Shown here piece after piece: positions 35,818-44,799 of a DNA stretch of 64,000 nt. Origin of the DNA: CANKJK01 sp040081715. GTDB taxonomy: Bacteria; Acidobacteriota; Vicinamibacteria; Vicinamibacterales; UBA2999. The notes under the pieces were generated by a model. The model was not told the origin of the DNA. It was given only the letters and a program-made list of their open reading frames with translations, and ran no database searches. The stretch lies in contig JBEBFY010000003.1 in assembly GCA_040081715.1 (NCBI GenBank), positions 124,001-188,000 of the forward strand, in the 5' to 3' direction. Each line of letters begins with the position of its first letter. Position 1 is the stretch's first letter. Both the position numbers and the translations under genes were made by a program.

Positions 35818-37085
35818 TGCAGGCCGGCCCCTCGTTCGGCCGCGCTGTGATTCTGGCGGTCGGCAGCGAGATGCTGACGCCGCTGCGTACCGACACCAAC
35901 TCGCTGACGATCACCGACGCGCTCAACGCGACGGGAGTCGAAGTGATCTGGAAGGCCGTCGTGGGCGACGACCGCGACGTGCTCGCGACGGTGCTGGCGC
36001 GGGCACTCGAGGACGCGGCACTGGTGGTCCTGAGCGGCGGACTCGGGCCCACCGATGATGACGTGACGCGTGACGTCGTGTCGGCGGTGCTGGGTCTCGA
36101 ACTCAGGGAGGACGCGGCCATCGTTGAGGCCATCGCTGCCAGGTTCGCTGCGCGCGGCTGGCCTATGCCGGCCAACAATCGACGGCAGGCGCATGTGCCT
36201 GACGGGGCGGTCGTGCTACCCAATTCCCTGGGCACCGCGCCCGGTCTCTGGATTGAGCACGGAGACAGGGCGCTGCTCCTGCTGCCAGGGCCGCCCAGGG
36301 AACTGGCCCCCCTGCTCGAGGAAGCGCTGCACACGCACGTGCGGCCGCGGACCGGCGGCCGGCGGGTGGTTCGGCGGGTGGTCCGGATGACCGGGCGGGG
36401 CGAGTCCCTGATTGATGAACTCCTGCAGCCCTGCTACCGCGAGTGGGCAGGCCGGGAGGTGCCGGTCAGGGCGACCATCCTTGCGGCGATGGGGCAGCTC
36501 GAGCTCCACCTGTCGGCGACCCACACCGACGCGGCCCAGGCCGCATCAGCAGTGGCGGTCGCGGCAGCAGAGGCGTGCGCGTGTGTTGGCCGCGATGCAT
36601 TCACCGACCACGGCGAGAGCCTTGAAGCGGTGGTCGGGCGATTGCTCGTCGATCGCGGGTGGCGCGTGGCGGTCGCGGAGTCGTGCACGGGCGGACTGCT
36701 GGCCAGCCGGTTGACGGCCGAGCCGGGCGCCTCCCGGTACTTCGACCAGGGCGTGGTGACCTACAGCAATGCCGCCAAGGTGCAATGGCTGGGCGTGCCC
36801 GAGACGCTCATCACCGAGCACGGGGCGGTCAGCGACCCGGTGGCGCGTGCCATGGCGGCGGGTATCCGCGAGCGGGCCGGTGCCGACGTGGGCATCGGCG
36901 TCACCGGTATCGCCGGGCCTGACGGCGGATCGGCCGGCAAGCCCGTGGGAACGGTCGTCATCGCCGTCGCGCTCCGGGACTCCGTCACGAGCCGGACGCT
37001 GCAGTTGATGGGTGACCGGGAGCAGATCCGTTTCCAGTCCGCGCAGGCGGCCCTCGACCTGGTCCGGCGGATCGCGACTCCGTAG
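35817..37085 (+). CDS. cinA: CinA-family protein: ADP-ribose pyrophosphatase / nicotinamide-nucleotide amidase
   Basis: A 422-residue two-domain protein: N-terminal COG1058/MoCF-like domain (about 1-175, with GSEMLTP, SGGLGPTDDDVTRD), and C-terminal PncC domain (about 265-420, VAESCTGGLLASRLT, YSNAAKVQWLGV, GVTGIAGPDGGSAGKPVG). It recycles NMN by deamidation to NaMN. The ATG at 35817 overlaps the pgpA stop and matches the family N-terminus (AVILAVGSEML). Confidence 0.94.
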   Translation: MQAGPSFGRAVILAVGSEMLTPLRTDTNSLTITDALNATGVEVIWKAVVGDDRDVLATVLARALEDAALVVLSGGLGPTDDDVTRDVVSAVLGLELREDAAIVEAIAARFAARGWPMPANNRRQAHVPDGAVVLPNSLGTAPGLWIEHGDRALLLLPGPPRELAPLLEEALHTHVRPRTGGRRVVRRVVRMTGRGESLIDELLQPCYREWAGREVPVRATILAAMGQLELHLSATHTDAAQAASAVAVAAAEACACVGRDAFTDHGESLEAVVGRLLVDRGWRVAVAESCTGGLLASRLTAEPGASRYFDQGVVTYSNAAKVQWLGVPETLITEHGAVSDPVARAMAAGIRERAGADVGIGVTGIAGPDGGSAGKPVGTVVIAVALRDSVTSRTLQLMGDREQIRFQSAQAALDLVRRIATP

Positions 37086-37168
37086 CCCGCGGGACGTCCC
37101 GGCGGCGTCTACGGCCCGTCATCACGGGTACACTGAATCCCGGTGATACGCCTCGCTCAGTGCGCCGG

Positions 37169-38212
37169 ATGTCAGATCCTGGCTGCGACGTTGTTCGGGT
37201 GCCGGCTGTGAGGCGCCGGCATGTGGCGGTCCTTGGCAGTGGCGGGTGGGGAACGGCACTGGCCGCGCATCTGGCCCGCATCGGTCACGACGTCCATCTC
37301 TGGGGGCGCGACGCGGACCTTATCGCCACACTCGAACGCACGCGGGTCAACGAGGTCTACCTCCCTGGCATCGAACTGCCGCCAGGCGTGTCGCCTGTGT
37401 CGGACCTCGCCCGCGCCGTGCAGGGTGCCGGAATTATCGTGTCGGCGGTGCCCTCCCACGGCATGCGCGACGTGGCGCGGAGGATGGCCGGCAGCCTGAG
37501 CCCGGGCGCCACGTTGGTCTCGGCCACGAAGGGGATCGAGATGGACTCCCTGTTCCGGATGTCCGAGGTGCTCGCCCAGGAGTGCGGACCAGGCCATCCG
37601 GTCGTGGTCCTGTCCGGGCCGAGCTTCGCGATGGAGCTAGCCCGGTCGCTCCCGACGGCGATCGTGGCGGCCTCGCAGGACGACGCTGCGGTGAAGCGGG
37701 TGCTCGAGGAGTTCCGTAGCGGCTACTTCCGCCTCTACAGCAGCGAGGATGTCGTGGGCGTCGAGATCGGCGGGGCCCTGAAGAATGTGATTGCCATTGC
37801 CGCCGGGGCGGCCGAAGGCCTGGGCCTGGGCTTCAACGCCAAGGCCGGTCTCATGACCCGCGGGCTGGCCGAGATTGCCAGGCTGGCGGATGCGGCTGGT
37901 GGCCGGCGTGAGACGCTCGCGGGACTAGCGGGTCTTGGCGATCTCGTGCTGACCTGCACCGGCTCCCTGAGCCGGAACAGGCAGTTCGGCATCGAGCTGG
38001 GGCGCGGCAGAACGGCGGCAGAGATCCTGGCGGGCATGAAGGCGGTGGCCGAAGGGGTGCGGACCGCGAGCGCTGCGCTGAAGCTCGGTGCCCGGCACGG
38101 CCTGGAACTGCCGATCACTGAACGAGTCGTGGCGGTGATTGAAGGGCGGACCACGCCGCATGAGGCCGTGACGGAGTTGATGGATCGGCCGCAGCGGCTG
38201 GAGGTCGAGTAG
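37169..38212 (+). CDS. gpsA: NAD(P)-dependent glycerol-3-phosphate dehydrogenase
   Basis: A 347-residue enzyme reducing DHAP to sn-glycerol 3-phosphate for phospholipid synthesis. The Rossmann motif GSGGWGTALA is near residue 22, the catalytic Lys segment GGALKNVIAIAAGAAEGLG near 195, and NRQFGIELG follows. The start is uncertain: GTG 37160, ATG 37169 or an internal GTG would all leave the core intact. It is preceded by 83 bases containing a 12-bp palindrome (CGGGACGTCCCG near 37090) and a TACACT at 37129. Confidence 0.95.
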   Translation: MSDPGCDVVRVPAVRRRHVAVLGSGGWGTALAAHLARIGHDVHLWGRDADLIATLERTRVNEVYLPGIELPPGVSPVSDLARAVQGAGIIVSAVPSHGMRDVARRMAGSLSPGATLVSATKGIEMDSLFRMSEVLAQECGPGHPVVVLSGPSFAMELARSLPTAIVAASQDDAAVKRVLEEFRSGYFRLYSSEDVVGVEIGGALKNVIAIAAGAAEGLGLGFNAKAGLMTRGLAEIARLADAAGGRRETLAGLAGLGDLVLTCTGSLSRNRQFGIELGRGRTAAEILAGMKAVAEGVRTASAALKLGARHGLELPITERVVAVIEGRTTPHEAVTELMDRPQRLEVE

Positions 38213-39133
38213 ATGGGATTGTTTGACCGGCTCAAGCAGGGGCTGAGCCGCACCACGCAGGGCCTGGTGTCGAAGTTCGGCGAACTGGCCCGGCGGGTAG
38301 ACCAGGGGCCGTCCGACACCGCGCTGGACGCCGACACGGCTGAATCGCTGGAGGAGTTGCTGGTGGCCGCCGACGTGGGCGTCGGTGCCGCGCACGTCAT
38401 CGTGGAGGCCGTGCGGAAGGGCTCGGCCGGTGGCGGCCTGCGCGCGCGGGTGAAGGGCGAGATCCTCCGCATGTTCGATGAGGCCTCGCAGGCGCACCCG
38501 CCGTCCTTGGGTGGCGCGCCGCGCGTCGTGCTGGTGGTGGGCGTCAACGGCGTGGGCAAGACCACGACCCTCGGCAAGCTGGCCGCGGCCCTCAAGGCCG
38601 CCGGACAGACGCCGATGGTCTGCGCGGCGGACACCTTCCGCGCGGCGGCCGTCGAACAACTCGAGATCTGGGCGACCCGCGCCGGTGTGGAGATCGTGCG
38701 CGCCGCGCACGGCGCCGACCCGGCCGCAGTGGTCTTCGACGCCATCCAGTCGGGCCGCGCGAAGGGGTGTGACCCGATTCTGGTGGACACGGCCGGGCGC
38801 CTGCACAACCGCGTCAACCTGATGAACGAACTGGAGAAGATGCGCCGTGTGGCCGGCCGTGCCATGCCCGGCGCGCCGCACGACGTGCTCCTCGTGCTCG
38901 ATGCGACGGTGGGCCAGAACGGCCTGGTACAGGCCCGGGAGTTTCTGGGCGTGGCCGGCGTGACCGGCATCGTGCTGACCAAGCTGGACGGCACCGCGAA
39001 GGGTGGCATCGCGGTGGCGATTGCCCACGACCTGAAGCTGCCGATCCGGTATGTCGGGATCGGCGAGGGTATCGACGACCTGATCCCGTTCGACGCCACG
39101 GCCTACGTCGACGCCTTGTTCGACGCGGCATGA
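38213..39133 (+). CDS. ftsY: signal recognition particle receptor FtsY
   Basis: A 306-residue SRP GTPase that docks Ffh-ribosome complexes at the membrane. It has a short N-terminus (no long acidic A domain), the N domain helices, and the G domain: GVNGVGKTTTLGKLA, DTFRAAAVEQL, DTAGRLHN, TKLDGTAKGG. It starts immediately after the gpsA stop and overlaps ribD by four bases. Its partner ffh lies 3.1 kb downstream. Confidence 0.96.
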   Translation: MGLFDRLKQGLSRTTQGLVSKFGELARRVDQGPSDTALDADTAESLEELLVAADVGVGAAHVIVEAVRKGSAGGGLRARVKGEILRMFDEASQAHPPSLGGAPRVVLVVGVNGVGKTTTLGKLAAALKAAGQTPMVCAADTFRAAAVEQLEIWATRAGVEIVRAAHGADPAAVVFDAIQSGRAKGCDPILVDTAGRLHNRVNLMNELEKMRRVAGRAMPGAPHDVLLVLDATVGQNGLVQAREFLGVAGVTGIVLTKLDGTAKGGIAVAIAHDLKLPIRYVGIGEGIDDLIPFDATAYVDALFDAA

Positions 39134-40230
39134 CCGGAGACCCGCACGCTGATGCACGGTGGATGGGACAGGCCCTCTGGATCGCGGAGCGCGGCCTCGG
39201 CCGCACGACGCCGAATCCCGCCGTGGGCGCGCTGGTGGTGACTGCCGACGGGGTGGTGATCGGACACGGCTCGACCGAGCCTGCGGGCGGCCGCCATGCG
39301 GAGATCGTGGCGCTGGATGCCGCAGGGCCCCGCGCGTCCGGCAGCACGCTGTACTGCACGCTGGAACCCTGCGCGCACACCGGGCGCACCGGGCCCTGCG
39401 TGGACCGGATCATCGCCGCCGGCGTCCGGCGGGTTGTGGCGGCGGTTCAGGATCCCCACCCGCGTGTGCGGGGCGGCGGCTTTCTCCGGTTGCGGGAGGC
39501 CGGTGTCGAGGTGTCGGTGGGCGTCGGCCGGCGTGAAGCCGTCCGGCTGAACCTGCCGTTCTTCACTGTGCACCTCGAAGGGCGGCCGATGGTGGTGGCC
39601 AAGACGGCCACAAGTCTGGACGGCCGCGTGGCCTCGGCGCCAGGACGGCGCACGCCGCTGACATCACCCCAGGCCTTGCGGCGTGTGCAGTTCACCCGGG
39701 CCGGAGTGGATGCGGTGGCCGTGGGGTCCGAGACACTGCTGGTGGACGATCCCCGGCTGGATGTCCGGGATCTCTATCGGGAACGGCCGCTTGTCCGGGC
39801 CGTCTTCGACCGTCGGCTCCGCACGCCGCCGACCGCGCGGCTGCTGTCGACCTGTGCCGCCGGCCCCGTGGTCGTACTCACGAGCGAGGCGGCTGCGAGG
39901 CAGTCACCGGCGGCGGTCGCGGCCCTGACCCGGGCTGGTGCGACGGTGGTGACGGAGTTGGAACCGACCGTGACCAGCTTCCTGCGCCGGCTGCTGGCGT
40001 TCGACGTCCAGTCCGTTCTGCTCGAGGGAGGCCCGGCACTTCAGGCCTCGGCATTCCGTGAGGGCGTCGTCGACATGGTGCAGACCTGGGTGGTCCCCAC
40101 CTGGCTGGGAGAGGCGGGCGTGCCAGGCGCGGATGCGTTATTGCGGGCGCTGCCCGCTCTTTCGGAGGCGCGGGTGGAGATGCACGGTCCTGACGCGTTG
40201 ATTGAGGGCTATGTTCACGGGATTAATTGA
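39130..40230 (+). CDS. ribD: bifunctional diaminohydroxyphosphoribosylaminopyrimidine deaminase / reductase
   Basis: A 366-residue riboflavin enzyme. The deaminase domain (1-145) has the zinc site HAEIVALD and CTLEPCAHTGRTGPC; the reductase domain (about 150-364) has AKTATSLDGRVA and the VLLEGGPALQAS segment. ATGA overlap with ftsY. It is followed, with a 20-base overlap, by riboflavin synthase. No FMN riboswitch could be seen because the gene is internal to an operon. Confidence 0.96.
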   Translation: MTGDPHADARWMGQALWIAERGLGRTTPNPAVGALVVTADGVVIGHGSTEPAGGRHAEIVALDAAGPRASGSTLYCTLEPCAHTGRTGPCVDRIIAAGVRRVVAAVQDPHPRVRGGGFLRLREAGVEVSVGVGRREAVRLNLPFFTVHLEGRPMVVAKTATSLDGRVASAPGRRTPLTSPQALRRVQFTRAGVDAVAVGSETLLVDDPRLDVRDLYRERPLVRAVFDRRLRTPPTARLLSTCAAGPVVVLTSEAAARQSPAAVAALTRAGATVVTELEPTVTSFLRRLLAFDVQSVLLEGGPALQASAFREGVVDMVQTWVVPTWLGEAGVPGADALLRALPALSEARVEMHGPDALIEGYVHGIN

Positions 40231-40837
40231 GGCCATCGGTGAGGTTGTGGACCTCACGCCGATCGACGGCGGGACGCGCCTCCGGCTGCGGGCCGGCCTG
40301 TCGTCCGAACTCGCCCGTGGTGAGAGCGTCGCCGTCGATGGTGTGTGCCTCACGGTGACCTCGATGGACGCGCGTGTGTTCACCGCAGACGTGGGGCCGG
40401 AGACGTTGCGTGTCACCGCACTGGGGAGCCTTCGCCCCGGCGCCCGGGTGAACCTTGAGCGTTCCATGCGCGCGGACGGGCGCCTGGGCGGCCACCTGGT
40501 GCAGGGCCACGTGGACGGGGTGGGGCAGGTGGTCGCCGTCCGCGAAGAGGGTGAGGCGCACTGGATTACTGTGGCCTTCCCCGAGGAAATGGCTCCGCTG
40601 CTGGTGCCCAAGGGGTCGGTCGCAATGAGCGGCATCAGCCTGACAGTGGCAGGATTGGGTGAGGGGACGATGGACATCATGATTGTGCCGTTCACCTGGG
40701 CGCACACGAACGTCGCGGCACTCAGGCCAGGCGATGCGGTGAACCTGGAGGCCGACGTGATCGGCAAGTACGTCGTGCGGGTGCTGGCGATACGCGGACT
40801 GGGCACCGGGCCCGATGAGAAGGAGCGACGGTGGTAG
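40211..40837 (+). CDS. ribE: riboflavin synthase, alpha subunit
   Basis: A 208-residue enzyme dismutating 6,7-dimethyl-8-ribityllumazine to riboflavin. The duplicated lumazine-binding barrel is plain: MFTGLIEAIGEVVDL at the start and VQGHVDGVGQVVAV in repeat two, plus SGISLTVAG. ATG 40211 gives the standard MFTGLIE N-terminus and overlaps ribD by 20 bases. The ribBA GTG overlaps its stop. Confidence 0.95.
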   Translation: MFTGLIEAIGEVVDLTPIDGGTRLRLRAGLSSELARGESVAVDGVCLTVTSMDARVFTADVGPETLRVTALGSLRPGARVNLERSMRADGRLGGHLVQGHVDGVGQVVAVREEGEAHWITVAFPEEMAPLLVPKGSVAMSGISLTVAGLGEGTMDIMIVPFTWAHTNVAALRPGDAVNLEADVIGKYVVRVLAIRGLGTGPDEKERRW

Positions 40838-42141
40838 CCAAGTCGAAGCCGCGTGCGAAGGCTGTGAAGGAGACGGTGAAGAAGGCCGGAGAGAAGCGTG
40901 CGAAGAAGGTGTCGCCGTCGGCCGTCGGGCGGGTGAAGCTGCCGTTCTCCCCGATCGAAGAGGCCGTTGCGGCTATTCGCGCGGGCCGCATGATCGTGGT
41001 GGTCGACGACGAGGACCGGGAGAACGAAGGTGACCTGACCATTGCGGCCGAGAAGGTGACACCCGACGTGATCAACTTCATGGCCACACATGGCCGCGGA
41101 CTTATCTGTCTCTCGATGACCGGCGAGCGGCTGGACGCACTGCAGATCCCCATGATGGTCGAGCGCAACACGACGCAGTTCGGCACGGCATTCTGCGTGT
41201 CGATCGAAGCGCGCAAGCATGTGTCGACCGGTATCTCGGCCGCCGACCGCGCGGCCACGGTGCGCGCCGCCATCAACCCGAAAACGGAGCCGGCCGACCT
41301 CGCCAGGCCCGGCCACATGTTTCCGCTGCGCGCCCGGGACGGCGGGGTCATGGTCCGGGCAGGGCAGACCGAAGCGGCCGTCGACCTCGCCCGCATGGCA
41401 GGGCTCTACCCGGCCGGGGTGATCTGCGAAATCATGAACCCCGACGGCACCATGTCGCGCGTGCCGCAGCTGGCGCGCTTCGCGAAGAAACACGGCCTGC
41501 CCCTCATCACCATCGCGGACCTGATCCGGTACCGGATGCGGACGGAGCGGCTCGTGAAGCGGGCGGCCGAGGCGGACCTGCCGACCGAACACGGGCCCTT
41601 CCGGATCGTCTGCTATGACAACCAGCTCGACGGCATGGCGCACGTGGCGCTCGTATGCGGCGACATCGGCAATGGCAAGGATGTGCTCGTGCGGGTGCAC
41701 TCGAAGTGCCTGACGGGCGATGTGTTCCATTCGGCCCGCTGCGACTGCGGCGCGCAGCTCCATTCGGCCATGGCACGGATCGCCAAGGAAGGCCGCGGCG
41801 TGCTGCTGTATCTCAACCAGGAAGGACGGGGCATTGGCCTGGCGAACAAGATCCGGGCGTATGCGCTCCAGGATCAGGGTCTCGATACCGTCGAGGCCAA
41901 CGAGCGGCTGGGTTTCAAGGCCGACCAGCGCGACTACGGCATCGGCGCCCAGATCCTGAGCGATCTTGGCGTGAAGGTCATGCGGCTCCTGACAAACAAC
42001 CCCCGCAAGTTCGTGGGGCTGCAGGGCTACGGCCTGGCGGTCTCGGCGGCGGTGCCGCTGGAGATCCCCGCCGGGGAGCACACCAGGAAGTACCTGAAAA
42101 CCAAGAAGGACAAGCTCGGGCACATCCTGTCGGGTGTGTAG
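40831..42141 (+). CDS. ribBA: bifunctional DHBP synthase / GTP cyclohydrolase II with basic N-terminal extension
   Basis: A 436-residue fusion providing both riboflavin precursors. DHBP synthase (about 36-240): VVVDDEDRENEGDL, STGISAADRAATVRA. GTP cyclohydrolase II (about 245-435): zinc ligands in SKCLTGDVFHSARCDCGAQL and GRGIGLANKIRAYALQD. The first 35 residues are an unusual Lys/Ala-rich extension (VKETVKKAGEKRAKK) not needed for catalysis; no later start would give a clean N-terminus, so I keep GTG 40831. ribH is not in the window. Confidence 0.95.
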   Translation: MVAKSKPRAKAVKETVKKAGEKRAKKVSPSAVGRVKLPFSPIEEAVAAIRAGRMIVVVDDEDRENEGDLTIAAEKVTPDVINFMATHGRGLICLSMTGERLDALQIPMMVERNTTQFGTAFCVSIEARKHVSTGISAADRAATVRAAINPKTEPADLARPGHMFPLRARDGGVMVRAGQTEAAVDLARMAGLYPAGVICEIMNPDGTMSRVPQLARFAKKHGLPLITIADLIRYRMRTERLVKRAAEADLPTEHGPFRIVCYDNQLDGMAHVALVCGDIGNGKDVLVRVHSKCLTGDVFHSARCDCGAQLHSAMARIAKEGRGVLLYLNQEGRGIGLANKIRAYALQDQGLDTVEANERLGFKADQRDYGIGAQILSDLGVKVMRLLTNNPRKFVGLQGYGLAVSAAVPLEIPAGEHTRKYLKTKKDKLGHILSGV

Positions 42142-42168
42142 CGGCCACGGGCGGCGACATCCGGAGCC

Positions 42169-42198
42169 TTGCCGGATCCACACCCCTTGGCCTAAGAT
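42169..42198 (+). promoter_or_regulatory. promoter upstream of ffh
   Basis: TTGCCG (42169-42174), 18-base spacer, TAAGAT (42193-42198). It lies in the 105-base gap after ribBA; predicted transcription start near 42205, about 42 bases before the ffh ATG. It would drive the ffh-rpsP-khpA-rimM-trmD-rplS-rnhB run. Confidence 0.55.
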
Positions 42199-42246
42199 AA
42201 GTGTTTCTGTCCACTGGGCTTAGCCGTCCATGGGCACGCCCACGCC

Positions 42247-43662
42247 ATGTTCGACGCGCTCGGTAACCGGCTCCAGGCTGTTTTCACGTCCCTGCGGCGT
42301 GCGGGACGGCTGACGCCCGAAGGGGTGGAGACGGCGCTGAAGGAGATTCGCCTCGCACTGCTGGAGGCGGACGTCAACGTCAAGGTGGTCAAGGCGTTCA
42401 TCGACCGGGTGCGCGATCGCGCCCTCGATGAGGAAGTGCTCAAGAGCCTGAGCCCGGACCAGCACGTCATCAAGGCGGTGCGGGACGAGTTGCTCGCGCT
42501 CTTCGGGGATACGAAAGGCGGGCTGGTTCCGGGGAACCGTTCGCCGCGAGTGGTGCTGATGCTGGGGCTGCAGGGCTCCGGCAAGACGACCACCTCGGGC
42601 AAGCTCGGAAAGTGGCTCGCCGGTCAGGGACGGCATCCGTTGCTGGTTTCGACCGACGTCCGCCGCCCGGCCGCCATTGCGCAGTTGAATGTGCTCTGTG
42701 ACAAGGCGTCGCTTCCGGTGTTTGACCCGCAGGGCGATCTCGACCCCGTGTCGAGGGCCGCGGGTGCGCTGGCGGAAGCGCGCAACAAGGGATTCGACAC
42801 GCTCATCGTGGATACGGCAGGCCGTCTGCACATCGACGAGGAGCTGATGCAGGAATTGGCCGCCATCAAGGCCGCCGTGCAGCCGAGCGATCTGCTGTAT
42901 GTCGCGGACTCGATGACGGGGCAGGACGCCGTTCGGAGCGCGGGCGAGTTCCACGGGCAGATCGGCGTGACGGGCGTGGTGCTGACCAAGCTGGACGGCG
43001 ATGCCAGGGGGGGCGCGGCGCTCTCGGTCGTGTCGGTGGTCGGCGTGCCGATCGCCTTTGTCGGGAGCGGGGAGCGGCCGGAAGACCTGGAGCTGTTTCA
43101 CCCGGACCGGATCGTGTCGCGGCTGCTCGGCATGGGCGATGTGCTGTCGCTCATTGAGAAGGCCGAGCAGGTCATCGACAAGGATGATGCCGCTGACCTG
43201 GAGGAGAAGCTTCGGAAGAACGCCTTCACGCTGGAGGACTTCGCGAAGCAGTTGAAGATGGTCCGACGGCTGGGACCGCTCGACAGCATCCTCGGGATGC
43301 TTCCGGGCATGGGCCAGTTGAAGGACGCGGCGGCGCAGAAGCCGGATGAGAAGCAGTTGGGCCGCGTGGAGGCGATCATCTCGTCGATGACGCCGCGGGA
43401 GCGGAAGAACTCGGCGCTCCTCAACGGGAGCCGCCGGAAGCGGATCGCGTCGGGGAGCGGGACCTCCGTCGAGGAGGTCAACCGGCTGCTGAAGCAGTTC
43501 GTGGAGATGCAGAAGGTGATCAAGATGATGGGCCAGGGTGGCCTGCCCGCGATGGCCACGGGCGGCATGCGGATGCCGCAGATGGCCGGTGGCGGGGCCG
43601 GGGCGTTTCCCGGCCGCAAGCGCAAGAAGGGCGGGCCGTGGGGCCTGATCAAGAGCCGGTAG
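42247..43662 (+). CDS. ffh: signal recognition particle protein Ffh
   Basis: A 471-residue GTPase that binds signal sequences and SRP RNA. N domain (1-85), G domain with GLQGSGKTTTSGKLG, DVRRPAAIAQL, DTAGRLHID and TKLDGDARGG, and M domain (about 300-440) with the RNA-binding RKRIASGSGTSVEEVNRLL. The tail is Met/Gly-rich and ends in a basic stretch. SRP RNA is not visible in the window. Confidence 0.97.
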   Translation: MFDALGNRLQAVFTSLRRAGRLTPEGVETALKEIRLALLEADVNVKVVKAFIDRVRDRALDEEVLKSLSPDQHVIKAVRDELLALFGDTKGGLVPGNRSPRVVLMLGLQGSGKTTTSGKLGKWLAGQGRHPLLVSTDVRRPAAIAQLNVLCDKASLPVFDPQGDLDPVSRAAGALAEARNKGFDTLIVDTAGRLHIDEELMQELAAIKAAVQPSDLLYVADSMTGQDAVRSAGEFHGQIGVTGVVLTKLDGDARGGAALSVVSVVGVPIAFVGSGERPEDLELFHPDRIVSRLLGMGDVLSLIEKAEQVIDKDDAADLEEKLRKNAFTLEDFAKQLKMVRRLGPLDSILGMLPGMGQLKDAAAQKPDEKQLGRVEAIISSMTPRERKNSALLNGSRRKRIASGSGTSVEEVNRLLKQFVEMQKVIKMMGQGGLPAMATGGMRMPQMAGGGAGAFPGRKRKKGGPWGLIKSR

Positions 43663-43678
43663 TTCGATCGGTAGTTCG
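43657..43678 (+). repeat. short direct repeat at the ffh 3' end
   Basis: CGGTAGTTCG occurs twice, at 43657-43666 and 43669-43678, spanning the ffh stop and leading into the rpsP ribosome binding site (AGGAGG at 43681). Possibly only a duplication of the translational junction. Confidence 0.5.
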
Positions 43679-43690
43679 GTAGGAGGACAG

Positions 43691-43969
43691 ATGCTTTCGA
43701 TTCGTATGCGGCGGATGGGTTCAACCAAGAAGCCGTTTTTCCGGGTGGTGGTGCAGGAAGCGCGTTCCGCCAGGGACGGCAGCTTTGTCGAGAACGTCGG
43801 AACGTACCACCCGCGGAGCAAGCCCGCGAAGGTGGAAATCAACAAGGACCGGATCGCGTACTGGATCTCGAAGGGCGCGCGCCCGTCGGATTCCGTGCGG
43901 ACGCTGATGACCAAGCACCTCTCGAAGGACCTGGGCGCCGTGGTGCCCGTGGTCACGGCAGCCGAGTAG
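43691..43969 (+). CDS. rpsP: 30S ribosomal protein S16
   Basis: A 92-residue small-subunit protein. The N-terminus LSIRMRRMGSTKKPFFRVVV and the following DGSFVENVGTYHPRSKP are the S16 signature. An AGGAGG at 43681-43686 precedes the ATG by 4 bases. Encoded in the conserved ffh-rpsP-khpA-rimM-trmD-rplS order. Confidence 0.97.
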   Translation: MLSIRMRRMGSTKKPFFRVVVQEARSARDGSFVENVGTYHPRSKPAKVEINKDRIAYWISKGARPSDSVRTLMTKHLSKDLGAVVPVVTAAE

Positions 43970-43971
43970 GG

Positions 43972-44226
43972 ATGGCTGACGGGGCGTCGAGCCCGATGAA
44001 GGCGGTCGTCGAGGTGATTGCGCAGGCGCTGGCCGACAAGCCAAGCGCCGTGCACGTTGACGAGCATGACCGCCGCGGGACGACCGTGGTCGAGTTGTCG
44101 ATGGCGCCGGGCGACATCGGGAAGGTGATCGGCCGCCAGGGGCGGACGGCGGCCGCACTGCGGACGCTGGTCGGGCTCACGGCCGAGCGTCACGGCACGC
44201 GCGCGACGCTCGATATCCGCGACTAG
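43972..44226 (+). CDS. khpA: KH-domain RNA-binding protein KhpA
   Basis: An 84-residue single KH domain protein with the GxxG loop in VIGRQGRTAAALRTL. KhpA (YlqC) binds RNA with KhpB/Jag and affects cell length, division and sRNA behaviour. Two bases separate it from rpsP; one base from rimM. Position between rpsP and rimM is the conserved one. Confidence 0.93.
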   Translation: MADGASSPMKAVVEVIAQALADKPSAVHVDEHDRRGTTVVELSMAPGDIGKVIGRQGRTAAALRTLVGLTAERHGTRATLDIRD

Positions 44227-44227
44227 G

Positions 44228-44770
44228 GTGAGCGGATCCGTGCCCGTCTGGGCCGACATGGTGCTGGTCGGGCGGGTGGCACGGCCGCATGGCTTGCGCG
44301 GACACGTCGTCATCACCCCGGAGACGGACTTCGTCGAGGCACGCTTCGCGCGGGGCGAGCGGCTCTGGGTTGGCGGGGACGGGGAGCCATCTGCTTTGCT
44401 GATCGAGGAGATGCGGGTCCAGAACGGCCGGCCCGTCGTGCGGTTCGCCGGGCTGGAGACAATCGAGGCCGTACAGCGGCTGGCGGGGCGCGAGTTGCGG
44501 GTGGAGCTCGACGCACTGCAGCCGCTCGGCGCAGGTGGCTACTACCATCACGAGCTCGTGGGGTGCGTGGTGGAAACGGTCGGCGGCGAGGTCGTTGGAA
44601 CGGTGGCGGCGGTGGAAGGGGGCGGCGCACGGTGCCGCCTGGTGGTGCGGGGGCCGCGCGGTGACGTGCAGGTGCCCTTCGTCGAAGAGATTTGCGGGCT
44701 GGTGGACACGGCGGCGCGCCGGATCCGGATCGCCCCGCCGGAGGGGTTGCTGGACCTGAACCTCCGCTGA
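44228..44770 (+). CDS. rimM: 16S rRNA processing protein RimM
   Basis: A 180-residue ribosome maturation factor that assists 30S head assembly and S19 binding. N-terminal domain motif VGRVARPHGLRGHVVI and C-terminal PRC-barrel (about 98-178, YYHHELVGCVVETVGG) are both visible. GTG start one base after khpA. Overlaps the upstream ATG candidate of trmD. Confidence 0.93.
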   Translation: MSGSVPVWADMVLVGRVARPHGLRGHVVITPETDFVEARFARGERLWVGGDGEPSALLIEEMRVQNGRPVVRFAGLETIEAVQRLAGRELRVELDALQPLGAGGYYHHELVGCVVETVGGEVVGTVAAVEGGGARCRLVVRGPRGDVQVPFVEEICGLVDTAARRIRIAPPEGLLDLNLR

Positions 44771-44799
44771 TGGCAGGTGACGCGCTGCGGGAAGGGCCG

